In this document: positions 19,562 to 29,914 of the stretch, piece by piece
Position numbering within the stretch: the first letter of the stretch is position 1
Layout: each line of letters opens with the position of its first letter
Origin: Linnemannia hyalina
Lineage: Eukaryota > Mortierellomycota > Mortierellomycetes > Mortierellales > Mortierellaceae
Assembly: GCA_019671135.1 (NCBI GenBank)
Contig: JAHRHY010000005.1
Location: 2,466,001-2,530,000 of the forward strand
Direction of reading: 5' to 3'
DNA: 64,000 nucleotides
Made by a program: the position numbers and the translations under genes
Notes under the pieces: generated by a model
What the model saw: only the letters and a program-made list of their open reading frames with translations
Told to the model about the DNA's origin: nothing
Databases searched by the model: none

Positions 19562-21879
19562 CTAAATAATGTACACGTTGCAATGAGAGACAGGGTAAAT
19601 AGCTGACCATGAGATCGTACTGGTACGAGAATATTATTTTTTAACTACTTTTCATTCCTACCAAGGAGAGAAGAATGTGTTGTTGCAGTGCTGTTTGTTG
19701 TTGCAGTATGTGTAATGTGTTGTTGTAGTATGAGTGCTGTTTGCTGCTTGCTGTATGATGTTTGTTGCGCCGGGCGAATACTGTAATGTGACCTCCTGCC
19801 CGGGTACTAGGAGCACGATACCTATAGGAAACACACGTCGGTTAGTAGCTGGCGTATGTTGCTCTGGTCATACTGAAAGTGACAACAAGACGGCACACTT
19901 ACAGTGTTCGCGGACGATAGGCTTTTGTTTATGCGCAACCGAGTAGAGAAGAGGTGCAAAAGGAGCAGACGCTGAGATCCTACAGCTGTTAGACGGAATA
20001 TGAACACGGCGGGGTTTAGATTTACATCTTGAATTGACGAGCTTTTCTTAACACTGTCTACATGAACTAAGGAGAAAGCGTCAACGTACTAGACTCTGAA
20101 AGGTAGAAAAGTGTCGCTAATGCTTAGAAGCGCCCGATGCTGTTGTCTCGGTGGGAGTGAAAAGATGATTAAGGTGACGGAGTCGAAATGATTCGATTCC
20201 TGATGGTCGGTTGAGAGTCAATGCGGTTGGCGAGTTGATGATTCGAGGATGGAGAGATCACTAAAGTGAGGAGTGAAAGGTGGGTTGGGAAGGACCGACC
20301 AGGGTAAGGCGCTTAGTGAGAGTGTAGGGAAAAGGGAGAAGGGAAAAGGGAAAAAGGAGAAGGGAGGGGAGGGGAGGAGGAGGGAAGAGAAGAGAGGAAG
20401 GCGAAGGGAAAGGAACGTGCAAGGACACAGCAAAAAGAAAGAGTGAGAGCAAGCAAAAGTGTTGTGCCATGGCCAAGCAACAATTTTCAAAGCCTCTTCC
20501 TACCCTACCAACCATGCAACTCAGCAAACCCCATGACTTCTCATGTCTATTGTCGCACAAGCCAATGTCTCTTTTTGTTTGTGTGAACTTTGAAGAAGAA
20601 TAGACAGGGCGACATGATTCAGAGGATTAAGATCAAGCAAGCCCCACATACACTTGTGTTTTGGTTAGAAAAGCAACGAGCCAAGTTGATTCTGAATCCA
20701 ATTGACCAATCACTCAACGCCACTAAATTACACGAATCATTCGCGTCGAAATCGATCCTCGTTCCCCTGCGACAACAATACCGTGTTCACATCCTCTTTT
20801 CTCTACTTCTGTTGCTCTTCTCATATCTGTGCAATAACATCATGTCCTGGTGTTAACGTAAATGGCATCTGAACTACGAGTCAACTCGATTACTCACTTT
20901 TCATGCCATGATGTTGTCTGTAACCAAGTGTGTGTGTGTGTGTGCGTGTGTGTATGTGTGTATGTTTGTGTCCTTGTCGCGTTTGTTGTTTTTGTGTTTC
21001 GGGGGTTGTCGTTGTTGTTTTTGATGTTGATGTTGATGTGGATGGTGAGACTGAGGTGTAGTCATTGGGACTGATTTCGAGAGGATAGCCCAGAAGAGCG
21101 CGATATTGTAATAGAATGAACTGTGAGAAGAGTGAACGAGAAGAGCGAACGGGGAAGTGCGAATCAAAAAAGTGGAGTTGAGTAAAGTGACCAAGGGAAA
21201 GAAATGAAGCAACGAGGGGACAAATAAATAGTACAGGCGTCCGAGTGTGCGAGAAAAATGAAGAGGGCAAGGGGGAAAAAAGAGGCATGGTAAAGAGAGG
21301 AGACCCGACTCTCTCTCTGACTTTTCCCGTTTGTTTGTTTATTTGTTTGTTGTTTGTTGGCGCATGGTCCAAGATTACGCCTTTTGTGGCCCTTTTTTTT
21401 CCCTTTACTTTCCCGTGCATCTACCCATAACTCGCTTCCTTTTTCTTTTCTTCTATTTTTTGATCGAAGCCTCGATGCTTTGTTATGTTTTGGTTTACAC
21501 TAAGCCGAGAAGTGAGAAAAAAATAGCGTAAGCTGCGACGAATGACAGACAACATTGACCAAAAGCAAACCACCAACGGTAACATAGGACGGCATAAAGG
21601 GACTAAAAGTGCGTAACGCCCTCAACGTCGTCAATTGCCCTTTGTTCTCTTTCTCCCGGACCCTCTTCGTTTCTTTAACGGGTCAAAACAACGCCATTAA
21701 CAAAATGGTCAAGACGGGGAAGCAAACCTTGGATTTATTAATTTACTCACATTGCAGACGAATGACAATAAACAGAGCAGATCTCGCCATAGGACGTGTC
21801 ATAAATGTACATCAGTACCGGGAGAACCGCTGCATCGTCCGTAGCACTCGATTCTTTCAACATCCCGACTCCTCTACTT
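19562..21879. other. Region upstream of the NACHT-WD40 gene; possible further exons
   Basis: On the minus strand a well-formed intron is visible: donor GTAAGT at 19902, branch CTACTAAC at 19848-19841, acceptor CCTATAG at 19822. It joins a piece reading KQKPIVREH to one reading IVLLVPGQEVTLQYSPGA. Whether this is the 5' end of the receptor or another small gene is unclear. 20300-20420 is GA/GGGA-rich. The remainder to 21880 holds no recognisable gene. Confidence 0.35.
20926..20970 (+). repeat. (GT)n microsatellite, imperfect
   Basis: GTGTGTG run with TGCG and TATG interruptions. It produces spurious ORFs on both strands. Confidence 0.85.
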
Positions 21880-23885
21880 CTTGCTTTGAAGGCAGCGCAC
21901 GACTGGTGTGCACATTCTTGTAATGGTAAGTAGGCTGTTGGGTCCTCTGCACAGCGATCATCTCTCAAAGCGTAATATCCTCCCACCCATCCAGGACCTA
22001 ATCCTCGAGATTCGGAAACATCCCGTCATAACGTCCTACATGTACGCATTTTTATAATCCACCGACCCTGTAGATACAGCCGTCATAGTGAAGGGACAAC
22101 GATTCTTTCTGGGGAAAAGTCGGGTCCACCAGATAGAGGGTGCGACCAGGCCCTCGGGGATCATGATCAGACTGTCGTTGCCAACCAAGTGCATATCCAA
22201 CGACATGGACCGCAACGACGGACAACCCGGGAGGAACTTGAACTGGATACAATACGTAAAGTCAGATGTCAGCTGCAAATCCGCCAGGCAGGGAAGATAC
22301 CAATCCCACTTCCATCAAGGTCGCCAGATCGTGGGGGGTTCCTGGAACTCCGCTCGATTGTCGTCCTCGATTCCATAGGACTATTTCAGCTCGCTTGGTA
22401 GTGGAGTAAAGCACCCATCCCCGCCGTCCAATTCTAGCGCCACTTCCAGCTTGGTCAGCTTGCTTGTCGAATGAAGGGTCGCCTGGTGGCAAGTAAGGGC
22501 AGTCACGCCATCCTGTCAGGTCCAAGGTGTCCACATGGGCGAGGTGCGCTACCTGACAGGGGACGATATCCTGGCACCGATACCCATACATCCTTTTGGA
22601 AAGTCTCACACATGTCACATTCCGACAGCATGGCAGAAGCTCTGGGTGGAGGTCCAGACGTGCAAAGTTGGCCTGAATCTCGAGTCGAGTCCACATAGAA
22701 AGATCCACCCGTCCTTGTCTGAATTGGATTGGATCCAGCGCATCTTCGTATCGGTTCCTGTAGTCGTGACCGTGATAGCGGCCGGTGTTTGACTGAAGGC
22801 GAAGGCAACATCGTCTACCTCGTCCATGAGGGGTTTTTGTTGTACCTCAATAGTAAAGTTCTTGAGAGGCACCAGACTGTGAGGTAGAGGATCCTCTTCC
22901 CATGCTACCACTCCCTGTCCCTTGTTGGCGATGATCCTGCCCTCGTGATCTCTCTTTTCCTGAACTGCCCAAGCAAAACTACTTTGTCCCAACGGTAGTA
23001 TATCCAAGTTCTTCAGGGCTCGACATCTTTGCAACAGTTGACGACAATCGTAGCTGGAACCGAACCATTTCTCTGTCGGTATGCTAATACGTAACGTCTC
23101 GAGATATTGCAGGTCGGTCGCCTCTGGGTGCGCAGCAACTTGCATCCAGTTGTCTCCCGTCAATGATTTCATCTTCTGGACCGGGGGATAGCATCCGAAA
23201 GATTTCCAGTTGAGCATCCTTGGAAACATCTGTCTTGAATGTCCTGTTCGCTTGTCCCAGTTGCAGCAGGATACCATCCTGAGACGGCTGGGGAAGAGTC
23301 GCATCATGACCCTTGACCAATTCAACTGCCAAAGACAACACCTCCTCCTTCCACATATCCGTCTCCCCAGCACCGTCGCTGTTCCTGACGACAGGATGCG
23401 TCTAGACCTCATCCAGCAAGTACCGAATAAATTCCAGACTCTCCAACATTGGTGTAGCGTTTGATTTCGGACATAGGATCGTCAGGGATTGCAGTTATTG
23501 AGGTAGTTGAGCGAAGAAAGGATCGGGGGTGTCACATTGCAATTGCCCTATCTTGTGCGGTTGTGTATATCAATTGTGGACGCAAACAAATGGAGATGAG
23601 GTTGAAAACGCGGTGAAGGGAGGACGGAGGAAGAGCATGCGGGTGAGGAGTTGGTAGAACTTGTCTGTTCGAAAGAGTCGAGTGTTCTTCCTATGTTCTG
23701 AGGAAAAGGCGAGGGGGAAATGGTTGGAGTAGAGAAAGGGAAGAGTGACGGAGGCAAGGTACTTGTTGACGCATAGGAGTTGGAAGAGTGTTGCCAGGGG
23801 TTTGTTGTTGTCTGTGAGGATGAAGTGTATGATGACGTGAAGGCATTAGAGTGGTAATTACGAGAGGGGAGCCATCACGTTGGTG
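21880..23885 (-). pseudogene. Full-length F-box/LRR-like pseudogene
   Basis: Minus-strand pieces in several frames recapitulate the window's F-box family from end to end. The F-box start is seen as LPL-stop-CLHVIIHFIL then LLCVNKYLASVTLPFLYSNH (23850-23730), with the conserved Glu of LPLECL read as a TAA stop. Then VELVKGHDATLPQPSQ, the family's FVExHxxxFPGRL site (about 23320), WMQVAAHPEATDLQYLETL (about 23120), CRALKNLDILPLGQSSFAWA (about 22990), DEVDDVAFAFSQT (about 22800), CQDIVPCQVAHLAHVDTLDL (about 22540), FLPGCPSLRSMSL (about 22220) and GMFPNLED (about 22015). At least five frameshifts or stops separate them. The C-terminal third is closely related to the fragment at 33625-33990. Confidence 0.75.
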
Positions 23886-24482
23886 GATGGTGATGATGAA
23901 GGAGAGGGAAACAGGATGGTAATGCCAAAGAGCTGGAATGAGGGAGGGTGATCAAGAACAATGAATGTAAGAAAGAAAAAGGAATGCAGAGTAAAATGGA
24001 TGAGAAAAGCTGCGTAGGTGAAGGGGTTTGGAAAGGGAAAGGGAAGAAAAAATAGACAAAGGGGGACAAGGAGAAAGGAAGGCTAAAATCTAACGAACAG
24101 ACGGTTCGACGCCACATTTGCATTGGCCATTTAAACTACGAAATGCGTGTTCTTCTATGCAGCTCTCTCAAGCATTGGACAAAGAAAGTAAAAAGCTAGT
24201 GCAATATTTTTGTGCGGGTGTAGGGAGTTGTGTAGCCCTTCTTATGAAGGAAGGCTAGGTGCTTGGCTCGGCAAGGTGAGGTTCGTGCTATCGTTTCGCA
24301 ACAATTATTCGTCATGGGCGTTGTTTTTTTGGAGGAACGAGAGGGAAGATGCAATAACACATCGAGCAATCTGTCTGAACGACATGTCACAGGGCCTATC
24401 ATTGTCCACACTATATGTACATACACGGACTACAAAAAGGGAAAATAGGGGTATGGCAAAGATATGTTACCACGGCCACAAG

Positions 24483-24548
<66 letters not shown>
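24483..24548 (+). repeat. (AAC)n microsatellite
   Basis: About 22 uninterrupted AAC/CAA triplets. The poly-Asn or poly-Thr ORFs here are a by-product. Confidence 0.95.
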
Positions 24549-24549
<1 letters not shown>

Positions 24550-25400
24550 TTCGCAACAGCAACAACAAACAAACAAGGCTATGATATGAAGAGCGATGAT
24601 CGATCAAGTAGGAACAAAGCGAGAGGAGAGGGGCAGGGAAGAGCTCATTAGTAGAGAGACGGCTGAATGATGACCAAAAGGTCCGCTGATCCTTTAGGTA
24701 CGGGGCTTGTTTAACTTCAAATCAGCATTCCTTTGTTGATTTGTTGTTGATGCTGTCGTTTTTCTCATGAAAACATGATTGGATAGCCCCCATGACGCAG
24801 GGGTCAGCCCTTTGATCATAGCAAAAGCACAGACCACAATGTTTTCCCCAACTCTAATCCTCCAACCAGAGCAACACCCTGTGCCCTCGTAATTCCGTAA
24901 ATTCAGGGGGTAGACAGGAAAGTCTCACTCTGAAGTGGAGCAAGCCTTCCCTTTCTCCAGAGATGGGTCAAGTCCATGGACATTTTGATTAAGCTCCGAT
25001 GCCAATCAACGGTGTGCCTCGCTTCGGTATTTCTTTCCTTCGTCCCTGCGGGAACGAATGGACCCTTGTCTGTCTGCCTCTTTGGAGAGGTCAAGTGAGG
25101 CATTGTGTTCTAATGCAGTAGCAACAGAAGAGGGGTAGCAGACAAGAGCAGGAGGTAGAAACAGATAGTGTTTGTTGTACTGACAGAGAGGGTATTTATG
25201 TGTGTAATATACATGGGAATAGGGGTAGGGAATGAAGGATGAGGAATGGTAGTACAGAGGAATGGGGAATAAAGGGCTGAGGCATGTATGCATAATGTTT
25301 GTGCATACTACGATCCTGTAACATCTAATATGTGTGGAGATGGGCGCATCGGATCGATGAAGGTCAAACATAGCTGAACCGAGTTCACATCCGTCCTTAA

Positions 25401-25410
25401 TATATAAAAG
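25401..25410 (+). promoter_or_regulatory. TATA box of the carboxylesterase gene
   Basis: TATATAAAAG lies about 175 bp before the ATG at 25584, followed by a CT-rich stretch (25430-25480) that would fit a transcription start and 5'UTR. Strong TATA boxes are typical of regulated, secreted-enzyme genes. Confidence 0.5.
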
Positions 25411-25583
25411 ATGGCTCGATCCTCTTTCTTGTTTTCCCTCAGCAACTTCCACTCGCTCTCTCTTCTCCACCACCTCTTCAAATCAAATAGGGCCGGCTTC
25501 TCTTTCACTTTTTTTCTTTGTCTTCCACGCCCCAGTCTAGCCCTTACCCTTCTTTACGATCCTCTACTGGCTACCTTCTCATA

Positions 25584-28029
25584 ATGCTGTCACTAAAGTC
25601 ATTGGTCTTGGCAGTCGTGCTGTTGACCTTCAACACCCTGTTGCACACCGATGCTGCGCCTACAAGAAAGTTAGAGAAGAGACTTATGTTACCTCTGGCA
25701 CCAGTTGCCAGCTCAATCAACGGTGTCAGTATCCTTCTCGAGAACGACGTCGACTCATCCAAAGTCAAATTCTCCTTTCTTCTCCTGTCCCAGCCTAGAG
25801 GATACTACGATGGCATGGACTCTTGTCTCTCCTTGGGTGATGGTAAGTATAGTTTACCCTTTAAATCGAGGTTTGTCTCCTTTACTTTATTTCTTTTAGC
25901 GCCCACTTTCTTTCTCATACTATGAATGATTCAACTAGGGGGGTATACCTTCATTCCAGGAACAGCAGGTGCAACTAGTTTGATCTCCTTACTCAACAAC
26001 AACTCTGTCGCTCAGCAAGAGGTCTCTAGTTACTCTCAGTTCTGGGTCTACAGTGGTAAGTAATAGAATTAACACAACGCCTCTCATTGGATCGATAATA
26101 AAATCAGTTATTCCCTTTTTTTCCTTCTCTCTCTTCTCATTCTTCACAGGCGTTCCCGGAATTCTTTCCAACTGCCTCGCCGTCAATAAGATCACCAAGA
26201 AGACCGACTGGATCCCCTGCAGCACACAACTCCCCACAGTCTGCTTCAACAGCGTCCTGCGGCGTGTCCTCCTCTTCCAAGATACTAGTCGCCAAATCAA
26301 ACTTGACACACCTATCGGACAACTCCAGGGCTGGCGCGACATGAACGCATTCCGGTTCTTGGGTATCCCCTACGCTGAGGCTCCTACTGGTGCACGTCGC
26401 TTCGCAGCACCTGTTGCTAAGGCACCTTTTACCACCACCCGAGACACGACCGAGTATGGACATATCTGTCCACAGACACCCAAGTCGAAGGGGATCGAGT
26501 CGAGTATTCTTGCGTGGCTTGAGAACTCGGCGACGGAAGATGAGGATTGTTTGAATCTGAATGTGTATACCCCGAGTTTGAAGGGTCAAGGGTTTGCGCC
26601 TCTGCCTGTCATGTTCTACATCCACGGAGGTGGATTCGCCAAGTAAATCCCTATTCATTGTTTTATTGCTAGTGCTCGCGTCAAATAATTAAAAAGCATG
26701 CATTGACATTTTTCCATTTTGTTCTATTCCATTTTCAATAGCTACTCGGGATCGATCATCTTGTTTGAACCTGGCAATGTAGTCTCGCGTGGAGGAGTAG
26801 TCGTCGTAACCATCAATTACCGCCTCGGTCTTTTTGGCTGGTTCGAAGACACAAACTCATGGTCCCGATCTAATGTCCCCGGCAACCAAGGCTTCCGCGA
26901 CATGATCCTCGCCCTCCAATGGGTCAAAAAGAACATTGCTTCTTTCGGAGGTGACCCAAACCGCGTCACCGTCTTTGGCGAGTCTGCAGGCGCCACCAGC
27001 ATCCGAGCCCTCCTCTCTGCCCCTTCCACGTTCGACCTCTACCAGAGTGTCATTGGCGAGAGCGACCCCATCAACATCCCTTACCATACCCCGCAGTCTG
27101 CCGCCAGGCTGACCAACTACCTCATGGTTGCCTTGGGCTGCAACCCTGGTGACCTGGCCTGTGCGCGTGCCAAATCTGCGAACGATATCCTGGAAGCCAG
27201 CTTGACGGCTGATCAATTGCAACTCAACGACGATACTTGGACGACCTTTGGGCTTGTCGAACGACCCACCACCGATGGCGATCTTATCCCAGCCGACTTT
27301 TCGGCACTTGTCAAGGCAGGAACATACAACACAAAGGCCAACATCATATGGGGTACCACCAAGGACGAAGCGGGTCTCTATGTTTCGCTCTACTTCCCCA
27401 ACCCGGTCCCGATCGCCAATGCCTCTGATGCTCTTGGGTTGGTCTTTGACAAAAACCGGACTGCTACAGTTATGGGTTCTCCTTATTTCGCATTGCCCCC
27501 TGTCAACACCGACGCCGTGCGCGATGCGTTCACACACTTTGGTACCGACTACTATTGGCTCTGTCCACTCCAGTACCTCAGTCGTCAGATGGCGGCTCAC
27601 AAACCGACCTACAACTTCCGCTTCTCCCGTGGTCGTGATACTCCTCTTGTTGGTGACAATTACTGCTCCTCCTCTACTGGTCGTGTCTGCCACTCCGCAG
27701 ACGTGCAACCCGTCTTTGCTAGCGGGGTCTCAGTTCCTGGATACAGCCAATCCGGCGATGATGCCCGCTTCGCACGCCAGGTGGTCGATCGATTAACAAC
27801 ATTCGCCAAGACCGGAAACCCGAACCCTCAGCCTGGACTTGTTGGTGTCGAGAACCAGAACCCAGATGCGATAAGCGTGCAATGGTTACCTTACAGTGCA
27901 ACGAACCCAGTGTTAGATCTGAACGTGCAGAGCAAGATGGTGACTAATCTGGAGGCGGATGAGTGTCAATGGATGGATGACGTCTTCCTGTACGACTTTT
28001 GGATCCGTATTCCTGATAATCCTAAGTAA
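25584..28029 (+). CDS. Secreted type-B carboxylesterase with C-type-lectin-like N-terminus
   Basis: Exons 25584-25842, 25939-26055, 26150-26642 and 26742-28029 give 718 aa. Residues 1-24 are a signal peptide (SLKSLVLAVVLLTFNTLL, cleavage near DAAP). Residues about 60-165 read like a C-type-lectin-like fold: CLSLGDGGYTFIPG, then SQFWVYSG, then KTDWIPCSTQLPTVC. The alpha/beta-hydrolase follows: FRFLGIPYAEAPTGARRF, EDCLNLNVYTP, oxyanion YIHGGGFA, nucleophile Ser371 in FGESAGATS, acid Glu499 in GTTKDEAG and His607 in VCHSADVQPVF. The triad is complete, so an active ester hydrolase is expected, secreted or vacuolar. Substrate is unknown. The start is the ATG in AATGCTGTC, which gives the signal peptide. 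Confidence 0.88.
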
Positions 28030-29173
28030 CCTCGGGGTCGACTGACTGCACATTTTATGGCGTTGAGTGTGCACATTGATTTTTTTTAGTGTTCTGTGCA
28101 GTTTCTTGATATGAACCTAATCGAATACCATGGGCGTTGGGCATTCCATGAGCTAATAGCGTGTATGTGTGCATGTGTAGGTGTTGCTCCAGACCATACC
28201 ATCTTTTTTCCAACCCTTCGAATTGGTAATCCAACGGTATGCCAAGGCAATTGAAAAAAAACATCCTGGGTACCTCTCCCGCGGAGAAAAAGGCGAAACG
28301 AGGAGTGCATGCTAAGACCTGTGGGTTATGAGCCTTGGGCCCCACTGCTATGCTCAATCAGCAGAGAAAGAAAAGATTTCGAACAGAAAAATAACTAAGT
28401 GTCAGGCAAAAAAAAACTAAAAATGGGGTACCAACAGGGAACAGGACGAGCGAGGGGTGTCGTTTTTTTTCCCGCATCTCTTTTTTCTCATAGGCGTTTT
28501 CCATTGTTGTGGTATTCGCTTATGCAACTTCCATCTCTTTTTTCTTTTCGCTCTCTTTTCTCTTTCGGCTTCGTTGTGTAACACCAAGAAGAAATCCGTG
28601 AAGACGTGAAAATAAACAAACGAACGAGAAAAAGAAAGGGCAGAGAGCTAAGGGCAGAGAGCTAAGGGCAGAAGAGCGAGTCAGGGGCACATGCATGCGC
28701 GCGTTGGGAGGCAGTGTCGGGAAGAAGAGAAACGAGAGAGAGGAGGAAAAAAGACAAAACGAGTTGCAACCCCTCGACTGGACGGGCCACGTCGCCAAAA
28801 AAAAAAACAGCCTCACAAGAAGAAAGAATGGGAGAGTCGACAGGGGGGGAGACGGGTAACTGCCCGACTTTGTGTTTGGATGAGGGGGTGTCTTTTCTGG
28901 ACTTTTTTCTCACACGTCCACTGTTCTAACTCTTCGCCTTTTTTTTGTGCCTCTTTTTCTCTTTTGATCCTTCAGGTCCATCGCTACACTTTGCTCCCCT
29001 CTTTCTCTTTTTTTTTCTTGATTGTGTTCATCCCCTCGTTGTATATCTCTCTCTCATTTTCTTTCTTGGTCACGGACCTGGTACTTTGGGCACACATAAT
29101 CACCTTTGTCCTACCCTTGTCTCACCTTTGACAACACAGCTCCATTTCTTGGTAAGGCTGAGTTGCACAAAGG

Positions 29174-29251
29174 AACAGCAACAACAACAGCAACAGCAAC
29201 AGCAACAACAACAGCAACATCAACAACAACAGCAACATCAACAACGACAAC

Positions 29252-29285
<34 letters not shown>

Positions 29286-29310
29286 ACAACAATAATAATA
29301 ATAACAACAA
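29174..29310 (+). repeat. Imperfect (CAA/CAG)n microsatellite
   Basis: About 45 CAR/CGA/CAT triplets ending in an (AAT) run. The poly-Gln and poly-Thr ORFs over it are not treated as genes. Confidence 0.9.
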
Positions 29311-29717
29311 GAACACACGACCAACGCGTCCACTTTCCCTTCCTCTTTTCCCTTTTCCTCTATTTCTTGGTCACCACTGGTCTGGTCGAAGGCCTACCCT
29401 CACACCTTGTCGCCAGCCCACCTGCCGAATATCTCACAGAGAAGACGCCACCCTGCAACTACCAACACGACAACGACCTTACTAGCTACAGCAATAACAA
29501 CAACAAAAGGAGCACACGTAACTGACAGTACAAAAGTACGTCCAAGGGAGCGCACAGCTTCTTTGTAAGGCAAGGCAGTAGCAGAGGAGGACCCATTGCT
29601 TACTTACATTACGCATTCCACCATTTTGATTAGGCTTTTCTAACCTGTCCAACGGACCGAGTGGAGTCTCGCTCCTCAGCGCGTTCAGAAAGCCAACGAG
29701 GCAAAGAAAAGAAAGGT

Positions 29718-29751
29718 AACTGCAGGCATTTACATGTAAGCACCTGCAGTT
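29718..29751. repeat. Inverted repeat with palindromic loop upstream of the WD40 gene
   Basis: AACTGCAGG at 29718-29726 is inverted perfectly as CCTGCAGTT at 29743-29751. The loop itself contains the palindrome TTACATGTAA. It lies about 165 bp before the start codon at 29915 and could be a dimeric regulator site, but function is unknown. Confidence 0.4.
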
Positions 29752-29914
29752 CTTAAATGACATTATGCTAAGCAACTTTCTTTCTTTTCTTTTTCGACAA
29801 CCCTATTTTTGCATGTCAATTAAAGTGCACGAGCACTTTCCCTGTAGCCCAGGCACAAGACTCCACCAACAACACTGCACCTGTTGACATCGACAGCCAT
29901 TAGAACCTCCCAAC

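Larger units (their letters stand above)
23886..25583. other. Gene-poor region with (CAA)n microsatellite and esterase promoter
   Basis: No coding feature is recognised from 23886 to the esterase start. It holds the microsatellite at 24483-24548, GA-rich stretches around 24050, and the presumptive promoter of the carboxylesterase near 25401. Confidence 0.5.
28030..29914. other. Gene-poor region with CAR-repeat microsatellite and pyrimidine tracts
   Basis: 3' flank of the esterase, then alternating purine- and pyrimidine-rich tracts (28600-29100), the microsatellite at 29174-29310, and the promoter side of the WD40 gene at 29915. No gene recognised. Confidence 0.5.

Noticed and set aside
24210..24651. 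Poly-Asn and poly-Thr open frames over the AAC repeat
   Set aside because: Produced by the microsatellite; no flanking protein-like sequence or splice context.
28945..29525. Gln/Thr-rich open frames over the CAR repeat
   Set aside because: Low-complexity translation of a microsatellite between genes.
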